Below are positions 9,704 to 18,982 of a stretch of DNA of 64,000 bases, piece after piece. Every line of letters begins with the position of its first letter. The first letter of the stretch is position 1. A model generated the notes under the pieces. It searched no databases and was not told where the DNA came from. It saw only the letters and a program-made list of their open reading frames with translations. This stretch comes from Pirellulaceae bacterium (lineage in GTDB: Bacteria; Planctomycetota; Planctomycetia; Pirellulales; Pirellulaceae). Location: contig JADHUC010000001.1 of the NCBI GenBank assembly GCA_016784735.1, positions 124,001-188,000 of the forward strand, written 5' to 3'. Both the position numbers and the translations under genes were made by a program.

Positions 9704-10492
9704 TCACGCTACCCGCAACAGCCGCTTCAGCAGCAGGGTCGCGGTCATGGTCGCGAGCAGGTAGCCGGCCAGCCACGGCGCCAGCCCGATGCAAGCCACG
9801 CCTCCCACCACGCCAAAGAGTCGCCGCGGCTCCAGGTCCAGTTCCGTGACCCAGCCCTCCCCGTGAGCAAGTTGCGCGGGCGGGCTTGTCGTGAGGCCGG
9901 CGGAAAACGGGTGGCAAAAGGTGCGGCCGTGGCAGCGCGCCACCAGGTTGAACGCGGCGGCCGCCTCCGCCTCGACGCGCCACTCGGCCGCGGTCTGCGC
10001 GTCCGACGGTTCCATCCGCCGGATCCACCCCGTGGCCGCGCTCAGCTCTGGGGCCGGCACCACGTGGGCCAACCGGCCCGCGGCCGACGCCGGCCCGCGC
10101 AATCGCAGCACGATCTGCGCGCCGGGCCTGGGGGGAAGGTTGGGCAGGCGCTCGAACGCCCACGTGCCTAACACGGTCAGGGGCAACAGGATTGCCAGCA
10201 ACGGCAGGCCTTCGGCCCGCAGTGCTTTGAGCCCCAGATCCAGCGCGGTCTTGCGCATACGTTCCAGTGCCGCCGCGTCCCGTTCGCGGCGCGCCTCCCG
10301 GCGCCGTTCGGCCAACCGGCGGCGATCAGCCCGGATGCGCCACAGCAGGTCCTGATCGGCCGCCCAGCGGCGGGCCGCCACGATCACCAGGGCGCTGGCC
10401 AGCGACATCGCGGGCAGAACCCAGCCCTCGGGCAGACGGAGCATCCACCCGCAGGTGAGATCACCGAGCCGGATCAAGTGGTCAATCCACAC
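9704..10492 (-). CDS. EMC3/DUF106-like (YidC-superfamily-like) membrane protein
   Basis: About 262 residues from a GTG at 10492 that overlaps the previous stop by 11 bases and has AGGGGA six bases upstream. The layout is an N-terminal membrane segment (GWVLPAMSLASALVIVAARRW, about 25-40), a long charged helix likely to form a coiled coil (residues 46-91, rich in Arg and Glu, e.g. RRRLAERRREARRERD), a second membrane segment (LPLLAILLPLTVLGTWAF, 96-112), a soluble loop of about 110 residues, and one or two C-terminal membrane segments (226-254). A coiled coil between the first two membrane helices is the hallmark of EMC3/TMCO1/DUF106 proteins, relatives of YidC insertases. The assignment rests on this layout, with no sequence search. 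The large loop before the last helix is not typical. Last gene of the operon. Confidence 0.6.
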   Translation of the reverse strand: MWIDHLIRLGDLTCGWMLRLPEGWVLPAMSLASALVIVAARRWAADQDLLWRIRADRRRLAERRREARRERDAAALERMRKTALDLGLKALRAEGLPLLAILLPLTVLGTWAFERLPNLPPRPGAQIVLRLRGPASAAGRLAHVVPAPELSAATGWIRRMEPSDAQTAAEWRVEAEAAAAFNLVARCHGRTFCHPFSAGLTTSPPAQLAHGEGWVTELDLEPRRLFGVVGGVACIGLAPWLAGYLLATMTATLLLKRLLRVA

Positions 10493-11537
10493 GGGCGTCC
10501 CCTTCCATGCGCTCGACGGTCCCCCGCGCGCCGTCCACGCGGACCGCGGTGCCGGTCGGCAAGAGATCGATCGCGCCCGGCAAGACCACCGCCGGGATCG
10601 CGCAGTCGCGCGCCACGATAGCGCCGTGCGACAGCACGCCACCCCGCTCCATGACCAGGGCCCGCGCCCCGGCAAACAGCGGCATCCAGCCCGGATCCGT
10701 GGTCGGGCAAATCAGGACGTACCCGCTTTCCAGGCCCGACGCTTCCCCGGGGTCGTGCACCACCCAGGCCGTGCCTGCGGCCAGGCCCGGGGCTACGGCC
10801 ACGCCCTGCAGGCAGGCACCGTCCGCCGCGTCGTTTGATGCGCGACGGGCCGGGCAGGTCGCGAGATCGTCCAGCCGGTCCGAGTCGATCACGTCCGGCA
10901 GTCCCAGCCTCCGCCAGACCCGGTGCAGGCGCGTGCGGTCGCGGATACGGTCGCCCAGCACTTCGCGTTCGCCCTCGAAGCGATCCAGTTCCTCCCATCG
11001 CAGGAAGAAGACGTCGTCGCAGTCGGGCCGGTTCGGGTCCGCGGTGAAGGCGATGCCGGAAACCTCCGACGGGAACATCTCCTGCACCGTGACCGCCGTG
11101 CCGGAGAGACCCGTCAATCCGTTGTGACGGCGGTACGCCTCGGCCCGATCCGAGTGCCAGGAATCGAACACCGTCCCGATCGCACTCAGCAACTGTGCCC
11201 AGGGCTCGTGCGGAAACGGCTGCCCGGTGTGCTCTTCGTAAACCTCCTCGCAGGCCGAAGCCAGGCGTTGGGCCTGTTGCGGGGCCAGGGACGACGGATC
11301 CGGCGACGGCAGACCAACCCGCTCGGCCGCTTCCAAAAGCCGCCGCGCCGGCACCCCCGCCGACGCACAAAACGACGAGACGAACCCCGCAGGGACCGGC
11401 AGGCCCGTGCTGCTCATCCGGATGAGGCCCGCCGCCTTGCCACCGACCCGTTCGGGCACCGCGTCTTCGGTGCGGGCCCGGTCGCGGCCGCCAAAAAAGA
11501 CGAGCCTTTCCCGCGAGCGATCCTGCGTCGGTTTCAC
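10482..11537 (-). CDS. Miniature PEP-utilising protein (PEP synthase/PPDK-like) with swivel His domain
   Basis: 351 residues, GTG start at 11537 overlapping the previous stop (GTGA). Residues 31-58 match the N-terminal loop of the PPDK/PEP-synthase ATP-grasp (VGGKAAGLIRMSSTGLPVPAG), and residues 121-168 match a later part (IGTVFDSWHSDRAEAYRR, then QEMFPSEVSGIAFTADPN). Residues 245-345 are a complete swivelling phosphohistidine domain with ERGGVLSHGAIVAR, catalytic His about 304. Absent are the VRSSA-x-E-D segment, the distal half of the ATP-grasp and the C-terminal PEP/pyruvate barrel, so the protein is under half the length of rifampin phosphotransferase or PEP synthase. It may accept a phosphate from another partner or act as a sensor. 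Fourth of five operon genes, coupled to both neighbours. Confidence 0.8.
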   Translation of the reverse strand: MKPTQDRSRERLVFFGGRDRARTEDAVPERVGGKAAGLIRMSSTGLPVPAGFVSSFCASAGVPARRLLEAAERVGLPSPDPSSLAPQQAQRLASACEEVYEEHTGQPFPHEPWAQLLSAIGTVFDSWHSDRAEAYRRHNGLTGLSGTAVTVQEMFPSEVSGIAFTADPNRPDCDDVFFLRWEELDRFEGEREVLGDRIRDRTRLHRVWRRLGLPDVIDSDRLDDLATCPARRASNDAADGACLQGVAVAPGLAAGTAWVVHDPGEASGLESGYVLICPTTDPGWMPLFAGARALVMERGGVLSHGAIVARDCAIPAVVLPGAIDLLPTGTAVRVDGARGTVERMEGDARVD

Positions 11538-14182
11538 GGCACATTCCCCCTGACGCTGGCCGCGCGCTGGCCCGCGCGGACGATCCCGGTTGCGGTCCCG
11601 AAATACACATCACCGCCCGCCGCGACGAGCGGGGTGAAGATCCTTTCGTCCCCGGACAACCGCAGGAACGTCCTCCCCGTGGTCACGGTGTCCAAGGACG
11701 TGCGCACCACGCCGCGGCCGCGGTACACGAACAGGGAATCGCCGGCAAGCAGAGGCGGGAAACGCCCCCCGAGACCGGGATACGATTTCAGGACCCGCCC
11801 GGCATCGGCGTCCAGCAGGATCATCCGCTCGTCACCGGTGACTGCCGCCGCGAACGCCCCCTGGCCTACCAGGGGTGCGACCACACCCGCCGGGTCCGTG
11901 CAGCGCCAGGTTTCCGCGCCGTCGCACAGGGACAAGGCAATCACGCCGCCTTCCGTTCCTAGGAGAATTCGCTCCCCCTGCAGGATCGGGCCCGTGGTCG
12001 GCACGACATCCAGGCGGCGAGCCCAAAGCTCCGCCCCGGTCTCTGCGTCCAAGACGACCAACAACGCCGGGTCAGCGAATGCTGCGATCACCCGCGCGTC
12101 GGCCTCCAGGGGCATGCCAACGCCCGCGCCCGCACCAAACCGCCAAAGCCGATTGGGCGCGCGATCCCCGTCCAGTGCGAGGCATTCCACCGCGCCGCCC
12201 TTCCCCGAGGCGGCCAGCAGCCTGCCTTGGCCCAGCGCGAACGTGCCGTCCGCCTCCGCGGCTACAGGCCAGGACCAGGCCGGCGTCCCGTCATTGACCC
12301 GGAACGCCAGCAGTTCTCGCTCGCTCTCCCCGGCACGTCCGGTGAGCGCATACACACAGCATCCGTCCACGGCAAGGGGCTGCGAGATCGCCAGCGCCGT
12401 ACCCCGGAACCAATCCACCAACGGAGCACCGTCCGGGTCTTCGGAAAGGATCCACTTCGAGAGTCCCACGCTCCCGGCCATCTCGCACGGCGCGTACAGG
12501 GCACCGTCGAGAATCCCAATCGGAGCGGTTGGCCGGCACGCAGTGGCACTGTCCGAAGACGTCCAGGTCGCCTCCGCCCGGCCGGGGAGCGGAACGCGGT
12601 CGGTGTCGCCGCTGCGGCCCGGCCCGCCCAGGAGCCCGGCCCACACGCGCGGCGGGGGCTGTCCGGGTCCACCCGCGCACACGAGCCCGTTTGATGTGCC
12701 GACGAACACGCGGCCGGCTGCCACGGCGGGCGAGCCCAGGAAGTACTCGCCCTCGTCGGGCGGCAAGAGCGGCATCTCCCACACAACGTCGAGCGTGAGC
12801 GCGTCCAGCGCGTACAGAATCCCCCCGGACGTGACCGCGTACACCCGATCGCCGGCCAGTGCCGGCGACGCCAGGAGGGGCACCGAGACGTTCCAGGTGC
12901 CGAGGCTCCCGCCGTCTGTGTTCAGGCTGTACAAGCGGCCGTCGCGGGATCCGAAAAACAGCCGCTCATCCCCCGCCGCCACGGCGCCCAGCACCCCGCG
13001 CTCGGTCCGGAACTCCCAGAGGGTTTTGCCCGTGGCTGCGTCGAGGCAGCGGACCGCGCCGCCGGGGACACCTTCGGACCGGGCGCGTTCGATCTCTTCG
13101 GGATCGGCGCCGCGGCGCCGGAGATCGGTCAGCATCCCGTCCAGGACCTTCTCCGCCGTGTTCACATAATCGCCGTTTCCCATGCTCACGACGATCCGGC
13201 CCCTGACCACGGCCGGCGCGCCCCACACGGGGAAAGGCGTGGGCGAGCGCCAGAGTTCGGTACCTGTTTGCGCGTCCAGACAACACACTGCGCGACCGCC
13301 TTTGCCCAAGCCGATATAGATCCGGCCACCCCACGCAAGCGGCGACGATTCGGCGTCCGGGTAATCCGTGCCCCCCGCGTGCCAAACCACTCGCGGCTCG
13401 CCTGGCGGATTGGGCTTCAGTTCCAGGCAGTAGATGCCATCGTCGCCGGCGCCCACGTAGACCCGCCCGTCGCAGATGCAGGGCGAACTCTCCACGTGCG
13501 AAGCGGTCCGGAACTCCCACAGGGTCCGACCCGTGACGCGATCCAGACACACGATCCTCGCGTCGTCCGTGTCGTGCAGGCCCTCCCCGGACACGAGGAA
13601 GTCCCCGGAAATCGCGGGTGACGAAAACGTGGCGCGGTACCCCTTCAGGCAATCGGACCACACCAGGCCACCGGTCGCGGCGTCCAGGCACAGGATGCGG
13701 CCTGCGTCGCGGAACAGGCCCTTGTCCGCGGTGGTCAGGTATACGTATCGGCCATCCGATACCGGCGACGAGTACACGGCTCCGGAATCCCCGTGCGTCC
13801 AGTTCCACGCCCGCGCAGCCGGCCCCGGAACCTCGTCGAACCATCCCCGACGGTCCGGCCCGCCGCGGAACATGGCCGCACTGCACTCGTTTCCTGCGGC
13901 CGCCGTGGCGCGGCCGGTCTCGCGCAGCAGGGCCGTCGCACGCACCGCGCCGAACGCTGCGACCGCGATCATCGCGACCACCCACTTCTGGGCCCAGAGC
14001 AGGCGCAGGAGGGCCACGACGGTCCGGGGCCGGAACAGCGCCAGCAGGGTGCTGGCGATCGCGCCGGCCAGCACTCCGAGAACCACCAGCAGCGCCTGGA
14101 GCGGGCCGACCAGCACCGGCACCACCGCGACCGGTGGTTGGGAAAGGAATTCCAGGGTTGTCGCGCTCACCGGGAAAGGCAT
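11534..14182 (-). CDS. Membrane-anchored double PQQ-type beta-propeller protein
   Basis: 882 residues; ATG at 14182 begins two bases after the preceding stop. The N-terminus is not a cleavable signal: it has two hydrophobic stretches (VAVVPVLVGPLQALLVVLGV at about 18-50 and WVVAMIAVAAFGAVRATALL at about 65-86), so the propellers are held in the membrane. Then comes the usual entry (AMFRGGPDRRGW) and at least twelve PQQ-like blades with D-x-x-T-G-x-x-x-W turns (CLDAATGGLVWSDCLKG, CLDRVTGRTLWEF, CLDAQTGTELWRS, CLDAATGKTLWEF, VLDAETGAELWARR). This is enough for two propellers. Such domains often serve as binding platforms or assembly factors (as in BamB); I see no quinoprotein catalytic signature. 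Third operon gene. Confidence 0.85.
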   Translation of the reverse strand: MPFPVSATTLEFLSQPPVAVVPVLVGPLQALLVVLGVLAGAIASTLLALFRPRTVVALLRLLWAQKWVVAMIAVAAFGAVRATALLRETGRATAAAGNECSAAMFRGGPDRRGWFDEVPGPAARAWNWTHGDSGAVYSSPVSDGRYVYLTTADKGLFRDAGRILCLDAATGGLVWSDCLKGYRATFSSPAISGDFLVSGEGLHDTDDARIVCLDRVTGRTLWEFRTASHVESSPCICDGRVYVGAGDDGIYCLELKPNPPGEPRVVWHAGGTDYPDAESSPLAWGGRIYIGLGKGGRAVCCLDAQTGTELWRSPTPFPVWGAPAVVRGRIVVSMGNGDYVNTAEKVLDGMLTDLRRRGADPEEIERARSEGVPGGAVRCLDAATGKTLWEFRTERGVLGAVAAGDERLFFGSRDGRLYSLNTDGGSLGTWNVSVPLLASPALAGDRVYAVTSGGILYALDALTLDVVWEMPLLPPDEGEYFLGSPAVAAGRVFVGTSNGLVCAGGPGQPPPRVWAGLLGGPGRSGDTDRVPLPGRAEATWTSSDSATACRPTAPIGILDGALYAPCEMAGSVGLSKWILSEDPDGAPLVDWFRGTALAISQPLAVDGCCVYALTGRAGESERELLAFRVNDGTPAWSWPVAAEADGTFALGQGRLLAASGKGGAVECLALDGDRAPNRLWRFGAGAGVGMPLEADARVIAAFADPALLVVLDAETGAELWARRLDVVPTTGPILQGERILLGTEGGVIALSLCDGAETWRCTDPAGVVAPLVGQGAFAAAVTGDERMILLDADAGRVLKSYPGLGGRFPPLLAGDSLFVYRGRGVVRTSLDTVTTGRTFLRLSGDERIFTPLVAAGGDVYFGTATGIVRAGQRAASVRGNVP

Positions 14183-14184
14183 GG

Positions 14185-16008
14185 CTACTCGATTGCGATG
14201 TTGGGCGGCGTGCCCTCGACGCTCAGGGTGCGAATCTGCTCGGGCTTGCCGGGCAGACGCCACTTCAGCGTGACTTCGCCCGGCTTAAGCAGGCTGATAA
14301 ACGTCGAGGCGTTCGCGCCCACCGGCCAAGCGCCCGTGCACACGGGAACGACCTCGCCCTGCCACGCGCGCACGGTGACCGGGCCGCGGACCCCGGGAGC
14401 CAGACGCACGTGTATGCCTGGCGCGTCTACCAGGTCGTTGTAAAAGCAGGAAAAGCTCCCGTCCGTGAACGCGGCCACCATGTCCTCGGACCCGTCGCCG
14501 TTGAAGTCCATCGACGCGCAGGCGACCACGCCCGGGGCCGCGCCATCGGTCTGCTCGACCAGTCCCGTGAGACGCAGGTCGCCTTCCTCGCCCAGGCAGC
14601 GGAAGCCGCGGTTGAAGTGATACACAATGTCCGCGTCCGTGTAGGCCAGCAGCAGGTCGGTCCGGCCGTCGTGGTTGAAGTCCACCGCACGCGCGTCCGA
14701 CGCGCCGGTCGCACCCTTATAGGCGAGGCTGCCAGTGCTCTCCAGCACGTCGCGGAACCGGCCGTGCCCATCGTTCACCCAGAGGTGGTTCGCGTCGCGA
14801 TCGCTTTGGAAAACGTCCAGGAACCCGTCGGCGTCGAAATCCCCCAACGCCGGGGCCGTCGCCCGCTTGCCCACTCGCATATCGGTTCGAACGGCCGGGC
14901 GAAAACCGTCCGCGGCACCCTTCCAAAACAGCGCCCCGCCGCTTCGCGGTTGGAGCACTTCCGGGTAGCCGTCGTTGTCCAGGTCCGCCGAGATGCACGG
15001 AAAAACAACTTCCCCGGCGATGCCCGCCACCGCTCCCGGAAGGTCCGCGGCTTTCCACCCGTCCCGCCACTCCAGCAGGACCGGCCGCCCCGGTGTGCTG
15101 GCCACGATCCGGACCGCGCCGTCCCCGGCCGCCCCAGCCGGTGCCAGCCCGATGCAGGACGCGACCATGTCGAGGGCCCCAGCCGGTTCGGCCACCAGGC
15201 GGCCCGTCTTGCCAAGGTGGAAACAGAGCAACCGCGGTCCGTTGGCGCACACTAGGTCCATTCGGCCGTCCCGGTCCAAGTCGACCCACGCGAAGCAGGA
15301 CGAGGACGACGCGAGGTCGAAACGCTCGGTGGCGTCCTCGAACTTCTCGTCGTTGCGCACTCCCAGGAAAATCCGGTCACCCTCCACCGACGCGGCGAAG
15401 AGGTAGCGTTCCTTTCCCGGCAGCGGTTCCACCACCGCAAGTCCCGCGACGGACCGCCCCGACGGGGCGATCCCGATCTGATACGACCATGCCGTGCCCA
15501 CGTTGACGGGAACCGCCCCCTCCGGGTCCGCAAGGATGTAGCGGGTCATGCGGATCAGCATGTCGGTGCCCCCTGCGTAGGTCCCCGACATCTTCTGGTT
15601 CACGCCCGTCACGGCCCACGCCTTACCCCGGACCTCGCGAGCCGAAAGCCACAACCCGCCCACATTCAGGTAGCCCAGGCGGCCGGCCGAATATGTGCCT
15701 ATAAACAGCACGGCCGGCCTTGACGAGGCGGCCTGGAGAGCGCTGCGGATCGTCGGTTTCTGCTCCGCGGGACACCCCTCGATCCCGAATTCCACCCTTT
15801 CGCCTGCCGGGCCCTTGAGGGCGTCGGGCGTTGGGAAGCACCAGTGCTCCGGCGTGCCAGCCGCCAAAAGGGTTCCGACCAGGATCCGCTCGGACTGTCG
15901 CGCGAGATGGACGGGCGTGAAATCCGGATCGATGAATCCCCACGCCGAAGACGCGGCCAGCACCACGGCGGCCGCGCACGCCAGATAGAGTCCCGATAGC
16001 CTCACCAC
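14185..16008 (-). CDS. FG-GAP/VCBS-repeat secreted protein
   Basis: About 607 residues. The start is one of two adjacent GTG codons (16008 or 16005) placed 5-8 bases after a strong GGAGG; the longer reading to 16113 lacks this. A signal peptide (LSGLYLACAAAVVLAASSAWG) is followed by an N-terminal domain of unknown type and, from about residue 230, five or more calcium-binding FG-GAP/VCBS units: WVDLDRDGRMDLVCAN, ADLDNDGYPEVLQ, GDFDADGFLDVFQSD, VDFNHDGRTDLLLA, MDFNGDGSEDMVAAF. The C-terminal 70 residues resemble an ASPIC/UnbV-like sandwich (VTVRAWQGEVVPV). These proteins are extracellular and usually bind ligands or matrix. Two bases separate it from the next gene; 35 bases separate it from the previous one. 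Confidence 0.85.
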   Translation of the reverse strand: MVRLSGLYLACAAAVVLAASSAWGFIDPDFTPVHLARQSERILVGTLLAAGTPEHWCFPTPDALKGPAGERVEFGIEGCPAEQKPTIRSALQAASSRPAVLFIGTYSAGRLGYLNVGGLWLSAREVRGKAWAVTGVNQKMSGTYAGGTDMLIRMTRYILADPEGAVPVNVGTAWSYQIGIAPSGRSVAGLAVVEPLPGKERYLFAASVEGDRIFLGVRNDEKFEDATERFDLASSSSCFAWVDLDRDGRMDLVCANGPRLLCFHLGKTGRLVAEPAGALDMVASCIGLAPAGAAGDGAVRIVASTPGRPVLLEWRDGWKAADLPGAVAGIAGEVVFPCISADLDNDGYPEVLQPRSGGALFWKGAADGFRPAVRTDMRVGKRATAPALGDFDADGFLDVFQSDRDANHLWVNDGHGRFRDVLESTGSLAYKGATGASDARAVDFNHDGRTDLLLAYTDADIVYHFNRGFRCLGEEGDLRLTGLVEQTDGAAPGVVACASMDFNGDGSEDMVAAFTDGSFSCFYNDLVDAPGIHVRLAPGVRGPVTVRAWQGEVVPVCTGAWPVGANASTFISLLKPGEVTLKWRLPGKPEQIRTLSVEGTPPNIAIE

Positions 16009-16043
16009 TCGAACCTCCTTTTTGCTGCATCGTGATCCGGCCT

Positions 16044-18890
16044 TCACCGGACGCCCGTGGCTCGTTCTACTTCGGCCGCCAGCCGGTACCGCTCCCGCGC
16101 ACGTTCCTGCCAACCGAAAGAATACCGCTCCATGGAGTGGATCACCGAGTTACCCTGGAAGAAGCTTAATTCTTGAGAATCCCGCGCCAGCGCGGTGCGG
16201 ACCGATGCGGCCAGCTCGCCCGAGATCTTGTTCCGGTCAAGGGCCTGCTCGAGAAATATCCGGGCCTCGGCATCCTGAATCCCCTCGATCAACGCCTCGA
16301 ACCGGACGCTGGATTCCGCGCCCTTGTCCCCGGGCCACAGCAGGAACAAGACAGGCAGCCCCGTCAGCCACTTGGGAATTTCCGCGCCGCTGTAGTGGGT
16401 GTCCGCCCACTCGTCCGCCCCCACCCGCAAGAAACCTCCGCGACCCATGGCCAACGCCTTTTCAGGCATGACCCGGAAACCGAAAGGGTAGGACAACGTC
16501 CGGAGAGCGAAGCAAGTGCCGCCCGCGCGCGGGTTGGCCAAGTGCAGGATGGGGCTCTTCCAGCCCATATCATCCCGGAATTTCGGCCACCCGCCCTGCC
16601 AGCGGATGTCGGCGATGATCCTGTAGAAGCGGTCGTCCCGGGCCCACTTGGCATTGGCCATGATCTCGTGGGGCCCGGCGGCCCAGAACACGCCCGGCGC
16701 GCAAGCGGCCAGGAAGTGCTTCAAGCCGGGGTCGGCCTCGGTCTCCAACGGGAACCCCCAGACCAGGGTCTGTTCCAGGCCGCGCCCTTTCATGTGGGCC
16801 GTCAGCGAAGCGGCGAACGCCTTCCAGGCCTCCTTCTGCGCATCGTCCAGCGGGGGCGGCGGGCCCTTCACCGGGCCCTGGGCCAAGGCCGGCCCGACCA
16901 CGAACGGCGTCCGTCGGCCCGAACGCTCGTCGGTCACCATCACTTTTGGCGGCGCGGGAGGCGTAGATGAACTTCGCATGCCCTGCATCACGACGAACTG
17001 GATCGCGCGCGGCATGCCCCAGTGCTTCACAGCCAGATCGACGTAGCGGTCCATGACGTCGTAGTCGAACGCGTAACTCCCGTCGCGCTTTCGCGTCCAC
17101 CCGATCATGGAATCGTCGCCGTTGCCGAACTCGGTGTTCGCAAGGACCGGCACGTTGAGCCAGGTGTTGCCTGCCCGGGCGAGTTCGCGGAAGCTCGCCT
17201 CCAGGAGTTCGAAATGCTCGGCGGACCAGAGCTTGACGCCGTACTGGCGGGCCACGGCGTACGGGTTCTGCTCGCAGCCGACGAAGGTCTGGAATTCCGT
17301 CGGATCCGGCAGGGCCCAGTCCAGCACCTCGAGTTCCGCCTCCAGCCGGATCGGTTCGGCTTCGTCGGCCGTCACCTCCACCGTGCCGAGGTACACGCCG
17401 GCCGCCGCGTTTTTCGGCACGCGCACTGAGACCCAGAACGGCCGCGACGTGTCCGCCGCCATTGAAACCTCTCCCGGGGGCGCGATCCGATCGTACAGGC
17501 AGACGTCCTCGGGCGACGCGATCCGGCCGAATTTCGCCAGTTCCGTGCACTTGGGAAAGGAACCGCCCAATCCACGCTCGTCCCCGAGCCGTTCGGTCTT
17601 CCACTCGCTGACCGGGTACGGCTCCATGGGAGCAATCAGGACGGTGTCCGCGGCAAGCGCGGCGCCCACCGCGTTCTTCCACGTACCGGTTCGCGCTCCC
17701 ACGCTGCCCAGCGCGCGGTCCGTGCCCACCACCACCTGGGCGGAGCACGTGCCGTTTCGGGCCGCGACCAGTCGGATTCGATTCGCGAGTTCTGACCCGG
17801 CCCGGAGTTCCGAGGACAGCACGCGCCTGTGCATGTCCTCCGCCCAGGCCTGGACTCCCGCGGGGCGGCGCGTCAGCGAGGGCACGGCCGCGGACGCGGG
17901 CCCCAGTTCCAGACGGAAGAGCCTGGCGTGCGGGAACGGCCGCTGCGGCCCGCCCCAGTTGGGCTGGATCGGGTTCGTAAGCACCACGGGGTGGAACCGG
18001 CTGGCCCGGATTTCGATCGCCAGCACGTTCGAACCGTTGCGCAGCGACGTGGCGGGAATCTTGACCCCAAGGGTCCGCGCTGCGGCTTCGGATCCCGGCT
18101 GGTAGGCGCTCTCGGAGTAGTCCGAACCGGCCGCGTCCGGCCCCAGAGGGCCGTCCGGCAGGTTTGCCCGCGCGACCTCGACGCCGTTGACCAGGGCGCG
18201 CACTCCGCCGCTGTAAACCACGCTCAGGGAAAGCACGCCCGCCCGGCCCGGGTCGTCCACCTGGAATCGCGTCCGGTAGAACGCCGACTGCAGGCGCAGG
18301 TCCACGCTCTCGTCGTACTGGCCCAGGTTGAGCGTGGTCATGCGGGCGAGGCTCCCGCCTTGGAACGGCGCGCGTTCAAGCACCCAGCCGCTGTCGTCGA
18401 AATCCACGCTCGCCCAGTCGTCCGGCGGGAATGGTCCCGGCACCGGGTCCAGGGCGCGGTGGCCGTTCAAGGTTATGAAGACCCGGTCGCGCCAATCCCC
18501 ACCCTGGCCAATCTGCTTCTTCTGGACTTGGCGCATGACCTTCTGGTAACGCGATTCGCCCAGCACCTGCCGGCCGACCGATTTCATCAGGTCCGGCGAG
18601 ACCTGGCTGGCCTCGAACCGATAGATGCGGCGCCAGCAGGCGGTTTCGTCCAGCACGGGATCGGCCGCGACAAGCGCCCCGGTCGAGGTGACGCCTATCG
18701 GCGGGTGACCGGCGGCATTTGTCGTTTCGGGAACCGTCCCGGCGACACGGGCGCTATTGAAGTTGGCTGCAGCGGGAGCTTCCGCCGCAGGGACTGGTTG
18801 TGCCGTTGTTCCGGCCGGCTCTTCATGGCTGCAGGCGGCGACGCACAGCATGATCACGGACAATGGGTAGAATCTGCAATTCTTTCTCAC
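16044..18890 (-). CDS. GH123/DUF4091-like lipoprotein
   Basis: About 948 residues from GTG 18890, which follows GGAG by eight bases and gives a compact lipoprotein signal ending in CVAACS (lipobox VAAC). An alternative ATG at 18986 overlaps the stop of the upstream gene (ATGA) but adds 32 residues before the signal. Residues about 130-350 contain a galactose-binding-like sandwich (VFITLNGHRALD, WASVDFDDSGWV, FYRTRFQVDD). The rest is a GH123-type architecture: sandwich, barrel and C-terminal DUF4091 (FLLWPGDKGAESSVRFEALI). The place where GH123 enzymes carry catalytic Asp-Glu reads WGFPLETEAD here, so activity is uncertain. First gene of the high-G+C five-gene operon; anchored in a membrane by lipid. 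Confidence 0.78.
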   Translation of the reverse strand: MRKNCRFYPLSVIMLCVAACSHEEPAGTTAQPVPAAEAPAAANFNSARVAGTVPETTNAAGHPPIGVTSTGALVAADPVLDETACWRRIYRFEASQVSPDLMKSVGRQVLGESRYQKVMRQVQKKQIGQGGDWRDRVFITLNGHRALDPVPGPFPPDDWASVDFDDSGWVLERAPFQGGSLARMTTLNLGQYDESVDLRLQSAFYRTRFQVDDPGRAGVLSLSVVYSGGVRALVNGVEVARANLPDGPLGPDAAGSDYSESAYQPGSEAAARTLGVKIPATSLRNGSNVLAIEIRASRFHPVVLTNPIQPNWGGPQRPFPHARLFRLELGPASAAVPSLTRRPAGVQAWAEDMHRRVLSSELRAGSELANRIRLVAARNGTCSAQVVVGTDRALGSVGARTGTWKNAVGAALAADTVLIAPMEPYPVSEWKTERLGDERGLGGSFPKCTELAKFGRIASPEDVCLYDRIAPPGEVSMAADTSRPFWVSVRVPKNAAAGVYLGTVEVTADEAEPIRLEAELEVLDWALPDPTEFQTFVGCEQNPYAVARQYGVKLWSAEHFELLEASFRELARAGNTWLNVPVLANTEFGNGDDSMIGWTRKRDGSYAFDYDVMDRYVDLAVKHWGMPRAIQFVVMQGMRSSSTPPAPPKVMVTDERSGRRTPFVVGPALAQGPVKGPPPPLDDAQKEAWKAFAASLTAHMKGRGLEQTLVWGFPLETEADPGLKHFLAACAPGVFWAAGPHEIMANAKWARDDRFYRIIADIRWQGGWPKFRDDMGWKSPILHLANPRAGGTCFALRTLSYPFGFRVMPEKALAMGRGGFLRVGADEWADTHYSGAEIPKWLTGLPVLFLLWPGDKGAESSVRFEALIEGIQDAEARIFLEQALDRNKISGELAASVRTALARDSQELSFFQGNSVIHSMERYSFGWQERARERYRLAAEVERATGVR

Positions 18891-18982
18891 GGAATGCGCT
18901 CCAGCGTTATGAGTCGATAGCGTCCAACGGGACGGAGTGACCTGCGGCACGATACTCATCAGATGGACAGCACAACGTATCG

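Noticed and set aside
10493-10675. Longer N-terminus for the EMC3-like protein
   Set aside because: The extra residues are an out-of-frame shadow of the PEP-utilising gene; the GTG at 10492 has a good ribosome binding site.
11534-14182. Quinoprotein dehydrogenase activity for the double PQQ propeller
   Set aside because: Only the structural blade pattern is present; I see no PQQ- or calcium-binding catalytic residues.
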